Source: Taeniopygia guttata (lineage: Eukaryota > Chordata > Aves > Passeriformes > Estrildidae). Taken from it: a DNA stretch of 64,000 nucleotides. A program made the translations under genes and the position numbers. The stretch is from NCBI RefSeq assembly GCF_048771995.1, contig NC_133050.1, positions 7,302,501-7,366,500 of the forward strand. The letters are read 5' to 3'. Below the pieces are notes generated by a model. That model had not been told where the DNA came from. It saw only the letters and a list, made by a program, of their open reading frames with translations, and did no database searches. Below, piece by piece: positions 23,422-32,799 of this stretch (positions are counted from its first letter, which is position 1; the number at the start of each line of letters is the position of its first letter).

Positions 23422-24321
23422 ATGTCCAGGCTGATCAAAGCCATCACTGAGATGATGCAGAGTTCCCAGGGCAGCCCCAGGAAGGGCAGGAAATCGGAGC
23501 CCTTCAGCAGGAGCGAGTTCAAGAAGCTGATCCAGCAGGAATTCGTTCCTGTCAAGGTACGAGCAGGGGCTGGAGGGGGAAAGGAGGGTGGGAAAGGGAC
23601 GTGGAATTGTTGGAGTGAGCCCGGAATTTGATAAAGGGACTGGAGCCCTTCCCCGATGGATCCAGGCTGGGAATGTTGGGAATGTTGGGAATGTTGAGCC
23701 TGTGGAGACCCCAGAGCCCCCCCAGGATCTGCAGGGGCTCTAGGGAGGCTGGAGAGGGACTTTTCCTCGGGAACTGCAGGGACAGGGCACGGGGAATGGG
23801 GTCAGGAGGACAGAGAGGTGTGATGGACACCCACAGCTGGGAACTCCCGAAATTTGTGTTCAAAATCTGTGATGTGAGAGCGTCCTGCCCTGGGGACTCT
23901 GCAGCCACCGGGGGACATCGTTCCCGCTGTCACCCCATCCCCCTCTGCCCTCTGGGGTATTTTGGGCTGGCCGGGGGGGTTGGGGGTCTGCAGCAGCCGC
24001 CCCACACCCCGGGCTGGGCTGGGGTCTCTCCACTCTTGGGGTTTTTCCTGCGGCGCTCCGGTGCCCCATCCCCTTTTCCTGCAGGGAATGGGAGGCGAGG
24101 GCGTGGAAGGGACAGCTCCTGTGCTCGGGAGAGGGTTTGGGCATCCTCCAGCAGTGCCTGCTGCTCGGCCGAGGGCTCGGAGGGGCCGAGGGCTCGGAGG
24201 GGCTGACGGGGTCGTGTCCCCGCAGAGGTCCCCAAGCTGCAAGTACAGAGCCATCCCCCGGCCCTCAGAGCCCGACACGGAGCCCATCAACAAGGAGAAG
24301 GCCAAGCCCTGCGTCTACTGA
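23422..24321 (+). CDS. EDKM: EDKM, KKLIQQ-motif epidermal differentiation protein
   Basis: Coding exons are 23422-23556 and 24226-24321 (donor AAG|GTACGA, acceptor CCCCGCAG, phase 0), giving 76 residues. KKLIQQ at residues 34-39 is the defining motif of EDKM. Residues 4-45 (LIKAITEMMQ through FKKLIQQEFVPVK) align almost without gaps with the first half of MRP126 (LEKAMDVIID through KLLIDKQLANYLK), and the intron falls at the same place and phase as in the S100 genes. The second exon, however, is a short Lys/Pro/Glu-rich tail ending KAKPCVY with no EF-hand. The N-terminal half has lost the pseudo-EF-hand calcium ligands and gained basic Gly/Ser/Arg/Lys residues. The product is probably a small transglutaminase substrate of cornifying cells. 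A GTAAGG at 24358 hints at an intron in the 3' UTR; the nearest clear AATAAA is at 25308. Confidence 0.87.
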
Positions 24322-24361
24322 GGGCTCTGCGCTGCTCCTGGCACGTGGAGGGAGCAGGTAA

Positions 24362-25600
24362 GGGACAGCAGGGAGCTGGCACCCATGGGACCCCTCTGGG
24401 GTGGGGACAGAGCCGTCCCTGGTGTCACCCCGGGGTGACGAGGGTCATCGCAGCGAGCCCAGCCCAGCGGGGAGGGTGGGATGGAGCAGGAGCTGAGCTC
24501 TGCAGGGGCTTTAATCAGCTCTGATTAAACTCGTGCAGTAATTAGGCACCAATCAGTGCCAAGCAGAGCGGGCTGGAGGGAGGGACTGAGTCCTGCTGGG
24601 TTTTGGGGTGGCCGTGGGTGAAGCCCCCGTGGGTTTTCCTCCCTTTCCGTAGGATCCCTGGATTGCTCTGCTGCTGGGATCTCCTTCCAGGCTTTCCCTG
24701 CTCCTCCTTCCAGGCCAGGCACGTCCTGGAACATCTGAGGACCATGCCCAGCTCCACCAAGTTACCTCCATGAGGCAAAAATATCCCCAGGTCTCCTTCG
24801 GTCCCGACGCTCCAGCGGTGTCTCCTTGGGGTGCTTAAAAATGCAGCTTTGAAGGCTTCTAGGGGGTGGTTTGGGACACATTTTCTCTTTTTTTTTTCTC
24901 ATAAAAAGCAAAAAGCTCAACCCTGCTGAAATCTCAACCCCTTCACCCTGTTTATTAATGGGGAGAAAGTGAAAAAATCCTTGGTTAACAGGGCTGGGAT
25001 GAGCAGGGTAATTATTTGAGTCAGCCCGTTCAGCAATAATGAGCCCAGAGTGGCAATTCCTGGGGGAAAATTAAAAGTTTGTTGTTGTTTGTTGCTGTTT
25101 GGAATCAACAGCAAAATTCCCACGTTTTTTTGGGGGGATGGACACACCAAAAATGCACCTCAGCTGCAGCCAATCCTTCAGCTCTGGCTGAGGAGGCTCA
25201 TCGTGGTTTTCACCGAGATCTTTCTGCACTGTAAATATCCCAAAGACCTTTTTTCCCAGCTTATTTTTCCCCTTCCCACATAAATGGTTGTAACACCACA
25301 AAAACCCAATAAAAACTGTCCAACCTGGTGCCTGCCTGGATTTTGGGAGCCTCCCGAGGCAGGAGGGTGCTCAAAGCTGTGCTGGGGAAGCTCCGTGGGG
25401 TTGGGAAAGGCTTTGGAAGCCCTGGGGGTCTGTGGGCTGTGGGGTCCAGCAGGAAATGCTCTGGGGAGAGGTTTTTGGGATTTCTGCAAGATTGGGATCC
25501 CCCAGGGATGGTCCCCCAGGGATGATCCACAGCCACCAGAACATTCCGAGGGTTCAGGGGAACTCAGCTCTGGCACAAAGCCTGCATTAAATCCATCGGG
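24362..25600. other. Spacer across the strand switch
   Basis: Mostly unique sequence, with an AT-richer part at 24880-25320. AATAAA at 25308-25313 could serve a spliced EDKM 3' UTR. No coding gene is seen. Confidence 0.4.
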
Positions 25601-25614
25601 ATCCTCCCAGTGGC

Positions 25615-25690
25615 ACAGAAAACACGAGTGAGAAGTTTGGGATCAGTGATCTCAGAGGTCTTTCCCAACCTCTCCCATCCCGTGGCTCTG
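25615..25690 (+). mobile_element. CR1 LINE 3' tail fragment
   Basis: GATCAGTGATCTCAGAGGTC then TTTCCCAACCTCTCCCATCC is the sense CR1 terminal region; it ends at the loricrin-like pseudogene. Confidence 0.55.
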
Positions 25691-26475
25691 AGTTTAGGGA
25701 AGCACCAGCGCCAGAGGGATTTAGGGAATGTGAGTCTTTGTTGGGCCAGGCTCCGGAGGGCACTGGGGAGGTGTTGGGAGCCCCGGGGAGGTGGGAGTGT
25801 GCTGGGTTGTCGGAGTCCAGCACATTCCTCTGGCTGCCCTGGCTGGCTCCAGACCTTGGCAGGGCTCGGAGACCTTGGCACGAAGTCAAAAACACCTGTG
25901 GCTTCGATTTTAGCCCGTGGAAAAAAAACTGCCAACTCTGTGAGGAATTACAAGTCACAAGGGTTTGAGTAGTGTGGTAGTTGAGTTAACACAGGGTGGA
26001 AAAAGTAGAATTTTGGGGTTTTTAGAATGGGATTCAGGGGTACAAGATGGAGGGATTTGGGTGTGTCCTGACCTTCTTCTCCTTCTTCTTGCCCTGCATG
26101 TCTTGGTGGGTGGTGTCACTTTTCTATTGGTTTAAGGTACAGACACACTGTCCAACATAGATGATAGGTATTGGCACAATATTATAAATATAATACACTG
26201 AGTTTTGGGTATAAAATGTAAATGCCACCCAGGATTGGGGACAGAATGCAATGGCCGGTCTGCTGGACAGCGCTCAGCAGGTCAGAGAAAGAATGTTCAA
26301 GATAAGGAAAATAAACCTTGAGAAGCCAATCCTGCACATTCAGACTCCTCCTTTGGCTGCAGGGCTGGGAAATGAGGACATTTACACTCCTGGGGTCATC
26401 CCGACACCCAGACCCCGAGACTGGGTGACCTGTGGGGGACACAGCAGCTGGCAGGGGCTGCTGGAGTGCCACCAC
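25690..26475 (-). pseudogene. Loricrin-like gene remnant invaded by an ERV
   Basis: Bases 25693-25797 match the 3' UTR of the intact loricrin-like gene (27940-28075): AGAGGGATTTAGGGAATGTG and CAGGCTCCGGAGGGCAC occur in both, with the polyadenylation hexamer TTTATT changed to TTTGTT. Bases 26424-26463 match the intron/exon junction of the same gene (28391-28430, ACCTGTGGGGACACAGCAGC). Between them, where the Gly/Ser/Cys coding exon should be, lies only retroviral sequence. The host gene therefore lost its coding exon and is dead. It is a third loricrin-type copy beside those at 28 and 32 kb. Confidence 0.75.
25820..26385 (+). mobile_element. Fossil ERV: 3' internal piece plus LTR
   Basis: The LTR starts at about 25973 (TGTGGTAGTTGAGTTAACAC) and extends to about 26385, with TATAAAATG near 26211 and AATAAA near 26310. 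The 150 bases before it are the 3' end of the internal region and are also found antisense at 15.3 kb. A broken, partial copy. The family is probably a common avian ERV but cannot be named from sequence alone. Confidence 0.6.
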
Positions 26476-26479
26476 CGCC

Positions 26480-27420
26480 ATGGTCCCAGTGCCACCATTG
26501 TCCCAGTTGTCCCTGGGTCCCCGTTCCACTCTAAAGCCCTCCCAGTCCCTCAGTGCTGCTGTGCAGGATCCTGGAGCTCCTTCCTGGGATCCAGAGTAAT
26601 TCCCAGAGGGAGGAATCCTCCCTGACCTCCCTACCTGCATCCCAACCCCGACCCTGACCCCATCCCAGCTCCGCATGCTGCTCTGGGAAGAGATTCCCCA
26701 AGGGAGGAAAATCCACCTGTGCTGCCAGAGCTACCCGAGCTGAGGGCAAAGCCAGAGCAGGGAATGAGGATCCTGGGGTAATACTTTGTCTCTTTAAGCC
26801 TGGTCTTACAAACTCTCAGAGATAAGCACTATACCCTTGATAGCTCAGCTACCTCAGGCAGCACAAAAGTAGCATGAGGTTCTTGTTCCTGCTAAAACAC
26901 TTCACAAAAGCGATTTTCTTCTTTTGTTCTCTTCTTTTGTTCTCTCCTTTTCCTAGAGAATTCCTTGCGAGACTTTTTGGCTTCTGCCCAATTGGCTACC
27001 CTTAAGTTTGAGGTGAAGTCCCCGAGGTCCTATGAGGTGTCTTTTAACCAAATCGAGGAAACATCAGGGCTTTTTTCCTTTTTAAGGAAACAAAGGGTAA
27101 CTTTTTTACTCCATCAGCAGGGGGCACGTTCCTACCCAGGGGTGGGAGCAGCTCTTCAGGGCTTGTCCCTCCTTTTTCCAGGAAATGAGGCAGCTCCGTG
27201 TCATTGATCTGTCACTCCAGCCCTGATTGCCGAGCTGTGTTTACGCTCCCTGACTCACTGCGATGGGTATCGCTCCGTTTTTATCTGTTTCCTGTGCTGC
27301 AGCAGCTGCTAATTGCCAGCCTCACCCGCCTGCAGTGGGTGCCTGCTTCTCCAGAGGTTCCTCTGCTCGGGCTTTGCTTGGTGAAGTTAAACCCAGCTTT
27401 AATTATAGCCCCTTCTGCTC
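26480..27420. other. Spacer, possible further repeat-derived sequence
   Basis: Around 26727-26743, GAGCTACCCGAGCTGAG resembles the exon 1 donor area of the loricrin-like gene at 28.74 kb and may belong to the pseudogene. The part from 26780 to 27200 is AT-richer and may be an old mobile element. No gene is supported. Confidence 0.35.
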
Positions 27421-27524
27421 CCAGAGCTTAATCCCTGCTCTGGAGCTGGCACCAGATAAAGCCAGGAGTGATCCGGGTAAAAAAGAGAGAGAGTGTTTTT
27501 TTCTTCTCCATGAGATCCCAGCCC

Positions 27525-27920
27525 TAAAACCCCATCCTGGCTCTGGAGAACCTCCCAGCCCTAAAACCCCATCCTGGCTCTGGAGAACCTCCCAGGCCTA
27601 AAACCCCATCCTGGTTCTGGAGAACGTTCCACCCCTAAAACCCATCCTGGCTCTGGAGAACCTCCTGGCTTTGGAGAACGTTCCAGCCCTAAAACCGGAA
27701 TGTTCCAGCCCTAAAACCCATCCTGGCTCTGGAGAACGTTCCAGCCCTAAACCCAATCCTGGCTTTGGAGAACGTTCCAGCCCTAAAACCCAAATGTTCC
27801 AGCCCTAAAACCCATCCTGGCCCTGGAGAATGTTCTAGCCCTAAAACCCAAATGTTCCAGCCCTAAAACCCATCCTGGCTCTGGAGAACATCCAACCCCA
27901 AAACCCCATCTTGGGCTGCG
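27525..27920. repeat. CCAGCCCTAAAACCCATCCT minisatellite, copy 1
   Basis: About 11 units of 30-37 bp (CCAGCCCTAAAACCCATCCT then GGCTCTGGAGAACGTT) just downstream of the loricrin-like gene. The array and its flank (TCTGGAGCTGGCACCAGATA) recur at 31.3-31.66 kb. Confidence 0.92.
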
Positions 27921-28112
27921 TCCCTGGCTCCGGAGCGTAAGGAAACACCAACAGCAGAGGGATTTAGGGAATGTGACTCTTTATTTGGCACAGCCTGGGC
28001 AGCACCAGCCCGGCCCTTGCCAGGCTCCGGAGGGCACCGGGGAGGCTTTGGGAGCCCCCGGGAGGTGGGAGGGAGCGAAGGCCAGAGCTGGGACGAGGCG
28101 AGGGCCTCGCTG

Positions 28113-28382
28113 TCACTTCATCTTCTGCTGCGGCATCTGCATCACCTGCTGCTGCTGCTGCTGCTGCTGGCCCTGCATCTGCGGCATCCCGTGGCAGCCG
28201 CCACCACCGGAGCTGTGGCAGCCGCCACCACCGGAGCTGTGGCAGCCGCCACCTCCCGAGCTGTGGCAGCCGCCGGAGCTGCCACCAGAGCTGTGGCAGC
28301 CGCCACCCCCCGAGCTGTGGCAGCCGCCGCTGCTCTGGCGCTGCTGCCGGTGGCACTGGTCCTTGTCCTGGCGGGAGCACAT
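28113..28382 (-). CDS. Short loricrin-like Gly/Ser/Cys/His protein
   Basis: A single coding exon of 89 residues. It starts MCSRQDKDQCHRQQRQ, continues with six GGCHSSGG-type repeats (residues 19-63), then a glutamine tract and MQMPQQKMK. Gln- and Lys-rich ends around a Gly/Ser/Cys core are typical of loricrins, whose ends are cross-linked by transglutaminase. This copy is much shorter than known sauropsid loricrins, so loricrin-like is safer than LOR1, LOR2 or LOR3. Exon 1 (about 28743-28790) is non-coding, with the donor GTAAGA and the acceptor CCCCACAG at 28401-28402 shortly upstream of the ATG. TATAAAA is at 28811-28817 and AATAAA at 27980-27985 (both read on the - strand). The partial copy at 25.7-26.5 kb and the gene at 32 kb are paralogues. 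Confidence 0.82.
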   Translation of the reverse strand: MCSRQDKDQCHRQQRQSSGGCHSSGGGGCHSSGGSSGGCHSSGGGGCHSSGGGGCHSSGGGGCHGMPQMQGQQQQQQQQVMQMPQQKMK

Positions 28383-28742
28383 GGTGCTGTGCTGGGTCAC
28401 CTGTGGGGACACAGCAGCTGGCAGGGGCCTTTCCTTCCTGCTCCTGCCCTTCCAAGCAAGAGGAATCCGGGTGTTCCTTTTCCCAGTCTCAGCCAGATCC
28501 CATATTTCTGTTCAAAGCTTGCACTGGATCCTTTTCCCCCCAGCATTGTCCCACCCAAGGCATTGGGGACACCCAGACCATGCCTGGCTTCCCAAAGCCA
28601 GACCCAGCACCCCAAACCCTCCCTCCACATCTGCACCTCTGCTCCCTCCTCAGCCACCCCAGAACAAATCCCAGCCCCGTTCCAGGTGTGGATCCAAACT
28701 CACCCTCCCCGCCTGAAGGTTCTGGAGCCCCCCAGCTCTTAC

Positions 28743-28817
28743 CTGAGCTGCTCGTGCAGGAAGAGATGAGGAGAGCAGAGAGGGAATGAGACTTTTGGGG
28801 ACAGGAGCACTTTTATA
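28743..28817 (-). promoter_or_regulatory. TATA box and exon 1 of the 28-kb loricrin-like gene
   Basis: TATAAAA (28811-28817, - strand), then non-coding exon 1 ending at the donor GTAAGA (GT at 28741-28742). No TGCCTCAT-type element is seen upstream. Confidence 0.7.
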
Positions 28818-28829
28818 CCCTCTCTGCAC

Positions 28830-29320
28830 ACCCCACCTGGAGAAGCCCCTCCCTGTCCCACAGCTCTGCCCGTTCATTTAATTCGCGGGTGGCTTTTTTT
28901 TTTTTTTTAATTTTTATGCCTCCCCATTCCTTGGGCTCGTGGGGTGACTCACCTGATCCACGCTGGGATTGCCTCTCCTTCTAGGTCGCCTTTCCTGTCC
29001 ACAGAACTTTAATTGCCGGCTCTGCCTGCACGGGGCTGGGCTGGGGGAGCCGTGTGGGTGGCCCCGGTTTCCTCAGCTCCGGTTTGGTGTTGATCACACC
29101 CCGGGAGTGCTTTGGGTTCAGGGGGAGATAATGTCTCATCCCCAAACCACAACTTCCCTCCAGAATATCCTGAGGTTCTCTGGGCCTGCAACTCCCCTAA
29201 AAACCGAGAGGGGCCTGGAAGTACCAAAACCAGCTTTGGGAAAGGAGAAAACTCTGCTTTAGCAGGAATTCTCTCCATGCTGGGCACCCGTGGGGGAATG
29301 GATAGTGCTGTGTCCAGCTC
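28830..29320. other. Spacer, no gene seen
   Basis: Upstream flank of the loricrin-like gene with a T-run at 28893-28907. No other feature is clear. Confidence 0.4.
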
Positions 29321-29329
29321 TTTTTACCT

Positions 29330-29800
29330 TTGGTGAAACCAAACGCAGGAAGGCTGAGGCAGGATGCTTGGGATTTTTGGAAGGGATATTTGGGATTATT
29401 GGAAGGGATATTTGGGATTTTTGGAAGAGATATTTGGATCTTGCCCGCATGGCAAGAGGGGCTGGAGTGGGTCCAGAGAAGGGAATGGAGCTGGGGAAGG
29501 AGCTGGAGAGCTCCTGAGGGAGCTGGGGCGGCCCAGCCTGGAGAAAAGGGGGCTCAGGGGAAATTTCTGCCTCTGCACAACTCCCTGACAGGACGCTCAG
29601 GTTGGAATCAGGAGGAATTTTTTCCTGGTAAGGGCGGCCAGGCCTTGGAATGGGTTTGGAGTCGCCGTCCCTGGAGGTGTCCAAGGAAGGCCTGGCCGTG
29701 ACCCTCTGGGCTGGGGACAAGGTGGGGATTGGGCACAGCTTGGACTTGATGGCCCTGGGGGGCTTTTCCAGCCTCAGGGATTTTGGGATTTGCCTGGAAT
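29330..29800 (+). mobile_element. CR1 LINE 3' end with embedded short repeat
   Basis: CAAACGCAGGAAGGCTG and a TTGGGATTATTGGAAGGGAT repeat (29370-29435) lead into a long sense CR1 region: GCCCAGCCTGGAGAAAAGGG, GGCGGCCAGGCCTTGGAATG, CCCTGGAGGTGTCCAAGGAA, CTTGGACTTGATGGCCCTGG. It is among the longest CR1 copies in the window. Confidence 0.75.
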
Positions 29801-31320
29801 CACCGTTGGTTCGTTCCTCTTAGAACTGATCAAAACACCCCGTGGGGCAGTGAGGAAACTCCAGCATTGCCATGAGGACCACAAGCAGCTGGAATTCTTA
29901 TTTTTGGAATGAATAAGCCCTGCCCTGGGTAACGATCCAGGATTAGCAAGGTGCTTAATTATGTGGTTGAGTCTCAGCCCCAGAACAATTCCGGAGCAGC
30001 CGTGCCATGGTTTTATTCCAGGTGAGCAGCTCTGGTGCTGCCAGAGGAGGAGGAGGAGGAGGAGGAGGAGGAGGAAGAGGAGGGATCCCACAGGAGCCTT
30101 GGCCACACACAGCTGTGGGCAACTGGCAGACCCCCAGGACTTTCTCCAGAGCTGCAGGAACAGCCTTTTTGCATTCTCCCTGATCCCCAATTAGCTCTTA
30201 ATTGGCCATCAAATCCCGGAGCTGTTCCGACAGGAGAGCTCATGAGAGGCAATAATTTGGGATACTCCCTGTACCTTTCTGCTGCGTGGGCTGGGAATTC
30301 TTTAGGATTGTGGAGCTTGTTTGGCTCTTTTCTGTCACTGCTTATGGAAGACATTGCAATCATTAAACAGGAAACAAAAAAAAAAAGGCTAAAATCTGGA
30401 TTTTCCCATCTGGGAGCTGCTGTGGTTTTGTTGGTGTGAAAAGGCTTGGAAAACCCTGGGTGGAAAATATTTCCCTTCCTCCCGAGCTCTCCTGCCTTTG
30501 ATTTGTCTTTGTCCATGTTGATTTTATGGTCACCATAATGGATGAGTTGTTCCTGCCATCCAAAACCCATCCACATTTGCTGCTACCCAAACCAGAGGAT
30601 TTTGGGAAAGGTGGGAGGACAGGGCAGGTGAGGGAACCAGGTGAGCAACCCGAAGCTTCTTTTGTGTTGCTAAACTTCTGCCACGATCTAGAACAATGTC
30701 AGGACAAGCTGTGCCTGGGTTTGGTCGCTGCTCTTCAGTTGGGTTTTGTTCTGGCCTCAGCAGAAATGTGGTCAATGACCTCTGGGAAAAAAACACTCAA
30801 AGGAATTTTTGGCTGTGTTCGTTTCCTCGTGTTTTAATTGCTCTGAGATTGTTCACAATGGGCACCTCTATGTTTTGTGGTTGGCCACCTTAATGTGCCT
30901 TGGAAATGGTTTTGGATTGGGGGGCTCAAGGCAAACCCCAGACTGGGACAAGAAGCCCTCCAGAGCCATCCCTGCCCCAAAACCAGGGAGTGAGCTGCTG
31001 CCTGCACCCCTTTCAGCAATGCCAGAAATTTCTGATCCTCCTGACGCACTCGAGAACAATCTTATCACGGTAACATCCATTTCGTGAACGGCAATAGCAC
31101 AGCAATAAATTACCCAATTCGTTTTAATTACAACCTGAGAAGAAATTTAGGAGCTCGTTGTGTAAGGATGGAGCGACGCCCCTGGCATGAAGCAGAGGGC
31201 TGGGCACAGCCTTTCTAGAAAGGCTGACCGGGGGTTTGCCACCACCACGTGGAGGTACCTCCCCCAGGGGCGGCGTTTTGGGCCCAAACAGCAAAAAATA
31301 AAAGGGGTTCTTTGTCTATA
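29800..31320. other. Long AT-richer spacer, no gene seen
   Basis: Contains a (GGA)n microsatellite at 30044-30080. No EDC start, TATA or acceptor combination was found on either strand. Confidence 0.4.
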
Positions 31321-31384
31321 GGTTTTAATCCCTGTTCTGGAGCTGGCACCAGATAAAGCCAGGAATGAGCTGGGTAAAAAACCC

Positions 31385-31655
31385 CTAAAACCCCATCCTG
31401 GGCTGTGTCCCTGGCTCTGGAGAATGTTCCAGCCCTAAAACCCCATCCTGGGCTGCCTCTCTGGCTCTGGAGAACATCCCAACCCTAAAACCCCATCCCG
31501 GGCTGCCTCTCTGGCTCTGGAGAATGTTCCAGCCCTAACACCCCATCCCGGGCTGTGCCCCTTGCTCTGGAGAGCGTTCCAGCCCTAAAACTCTATCCCA
31601 GGCTGTGTCCCTGGCTCTTGTTCCAGCCTCAAAACCCCATCCTGGCTCTGAAGAA
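31385..31655. repeat. CCAGCCCTAAAACCCATCCT minisatellite, copy 2
   Basis: About seven units of the same family as at 27.5-27.9 kb, preceded by the same flank (TTTTAATCCCTGTTCTGGAG). It lies just downstream of the second loricrin-like gene. Confidence 0.9.
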
Positions 31656-31923
31656 CATCCCAGTTTGGTTTTTTTTGGCTGAAAACCTCTCAGAAATGAT
31701 GGATTGTGGCAGCTCAAATGTAGTCACAGACTGATCCAGACACAGCCGTGCCAGTGTGAGCAAAGCCTTTATTTCAGCACCCACAGAGCGTCTCAGGAGA
31801 GGTTACAGGACACACCAGGGGAGGGTGAGGACACGTTGTCCTTGGAAATTGCTGGGCACATGCAAAGCTTTCCAAACATGGATCCAGGGCATTCCTGCGG
31901 ATCACCGGCAGCTGGTGGGGTGA

Positions 31924-32220
31924 TCACTTGTCATTTGAGGGTCCAAGGTAGGTGTTGCAGGAGACACCTCCAGAGACGGATCCTGTATTGGTCCCATGGA
32001 ATCCGGGTCCACTGCTCCCATGGCTGCCAGACACGTTCCCGAGGGTGCTGCATCCGCCACTGCTCGTGTGGCTGTTGGATCCACCACTGCTTGCGTGGCT
32101 ACTGGATCCACCACCACCCCCATGGCCACCGCTTGGGTGGCCACCGGCTCCGCCACTGCAGTGCAATTCTGCGTGGTAGGAGGACCGTTCCTTGTCCTTG
32201 TCCTGGCGGCGGGAGGACAT
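31924..32220 (-). CDS. Short loricrin-like Gly/Ser/His protein
   Basis: A single coding exon of 98 residues: MSSRRQDKDKERSSYHAE, then Gly/Ser/His-rich sequence with SSSHASSGGSNSHTSSGG, ending TYLGPSNDK. The N-terminal S-R-x-Q-D-K-D stretch is shared with the gene at 28 kb (CSRQDKDQ). It has only a few cysteines and no glutamine tract, so it has diverged or belongs to a different loricrin subtype. The non-coding exon 1 begins at 32713; the donor is GTGAGT and the acceptor CCCAGCAG (32231-32232), 10 bases before the ATG. TTTAAAA at 32777-32783 serves as a TATA-like box and AATAAA is at 31768-31773 (- strand). It is probably a cornified-envelope component. Confidence 0.75.
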   Translation of the reverse strand: MSSRRQDKDKERSSYHAELHCSGGAGGHPSGGHGGGGGSSSHASSGGSNSHTSSGGCSTLGNVSGSHGSSGPGFHGTNTGSVSGGVSCNTYLGPSNDK

Positions 32221-32334
32221 GGTTGGAGACCTGCTGGGAAAACTCATCCGTGAGTGAAGGCAATGAGCAGGGACACTGCACGGCTGCGTTGGATGGGACT
32301 TGGAGCACCCTGGGATGTGCTAGTGGCGGACGGG

Positions 32335-32415
32335 AGTGTCCCTAAAATCAGTGAGCTGATTTTAAGGTCCCTTCTAACCCAACCCTTTCCACGATTCCAT
32401 AATTCCATCGTTCCG
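32335..32415 (+). mobile_element. CR1 LINE terminal fragment in intron
   Basis: GAGCTGATTTTAAGGTCCCT then TCTAACCCAACCCTTTCCAC and GATTCCATAATTCC is the sense CR1 terminus. It lies in intron 1 of the second loricrin-like gene. Confidence 0.6.
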
Positions 32416-32712
32416 CAGTTCTAAGCCAAGTTCTTGGGCGGGAGAAGAGTTACCACCACACATCTGCCCGTGGTGGCCTCTTTGGGCGAGCCTTGGTCTT
32501 GTCAGAGAGAAGTGAAAAGAGAAGAGATCGACAGACTCCAGAGCAAGGCACGCAGAGCCCTCGGCCACCTGAGCCAGGAATTTTTGTGTTTTCCTACTCG
32601 GCAGAAGGACTGAGATGGAGACAGGACGTGGAAGAGAAGTGCCCAAGAACTCAGGATTGGGGAGAAGCTGGAGAGCTTTGGAAGAGCAAAAATCAGGTGG
32701 ATCTGGACTCAC

Positions 32713-32783
32713 CTGGTTCAGAAGGAGCTCGAGAGGAGACGCGGAGGAGATGCTGAGGAGAAACGGGGAACGAGGGTTTTAAA
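32713..32783 (-). promoter_or_regulatory. TATA-like box and exon 1 of the 32-kb loricrin-like gene
   Basis: TTTAAAA at 32777-32783 and a leader ending at the donor GTGAGT (GT at 32711-32712). Confidence 0.6.
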
Positions 32784-32799
32784 TGTGAATTGGACTTCT

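Noticed and set aside
26965-27207. 80-codon + strand frame upstream of the loricrin-like flank
   Set aside because: Not recognisable as S100 or EDC; likely old mobile-element or unique non-coding sequence.
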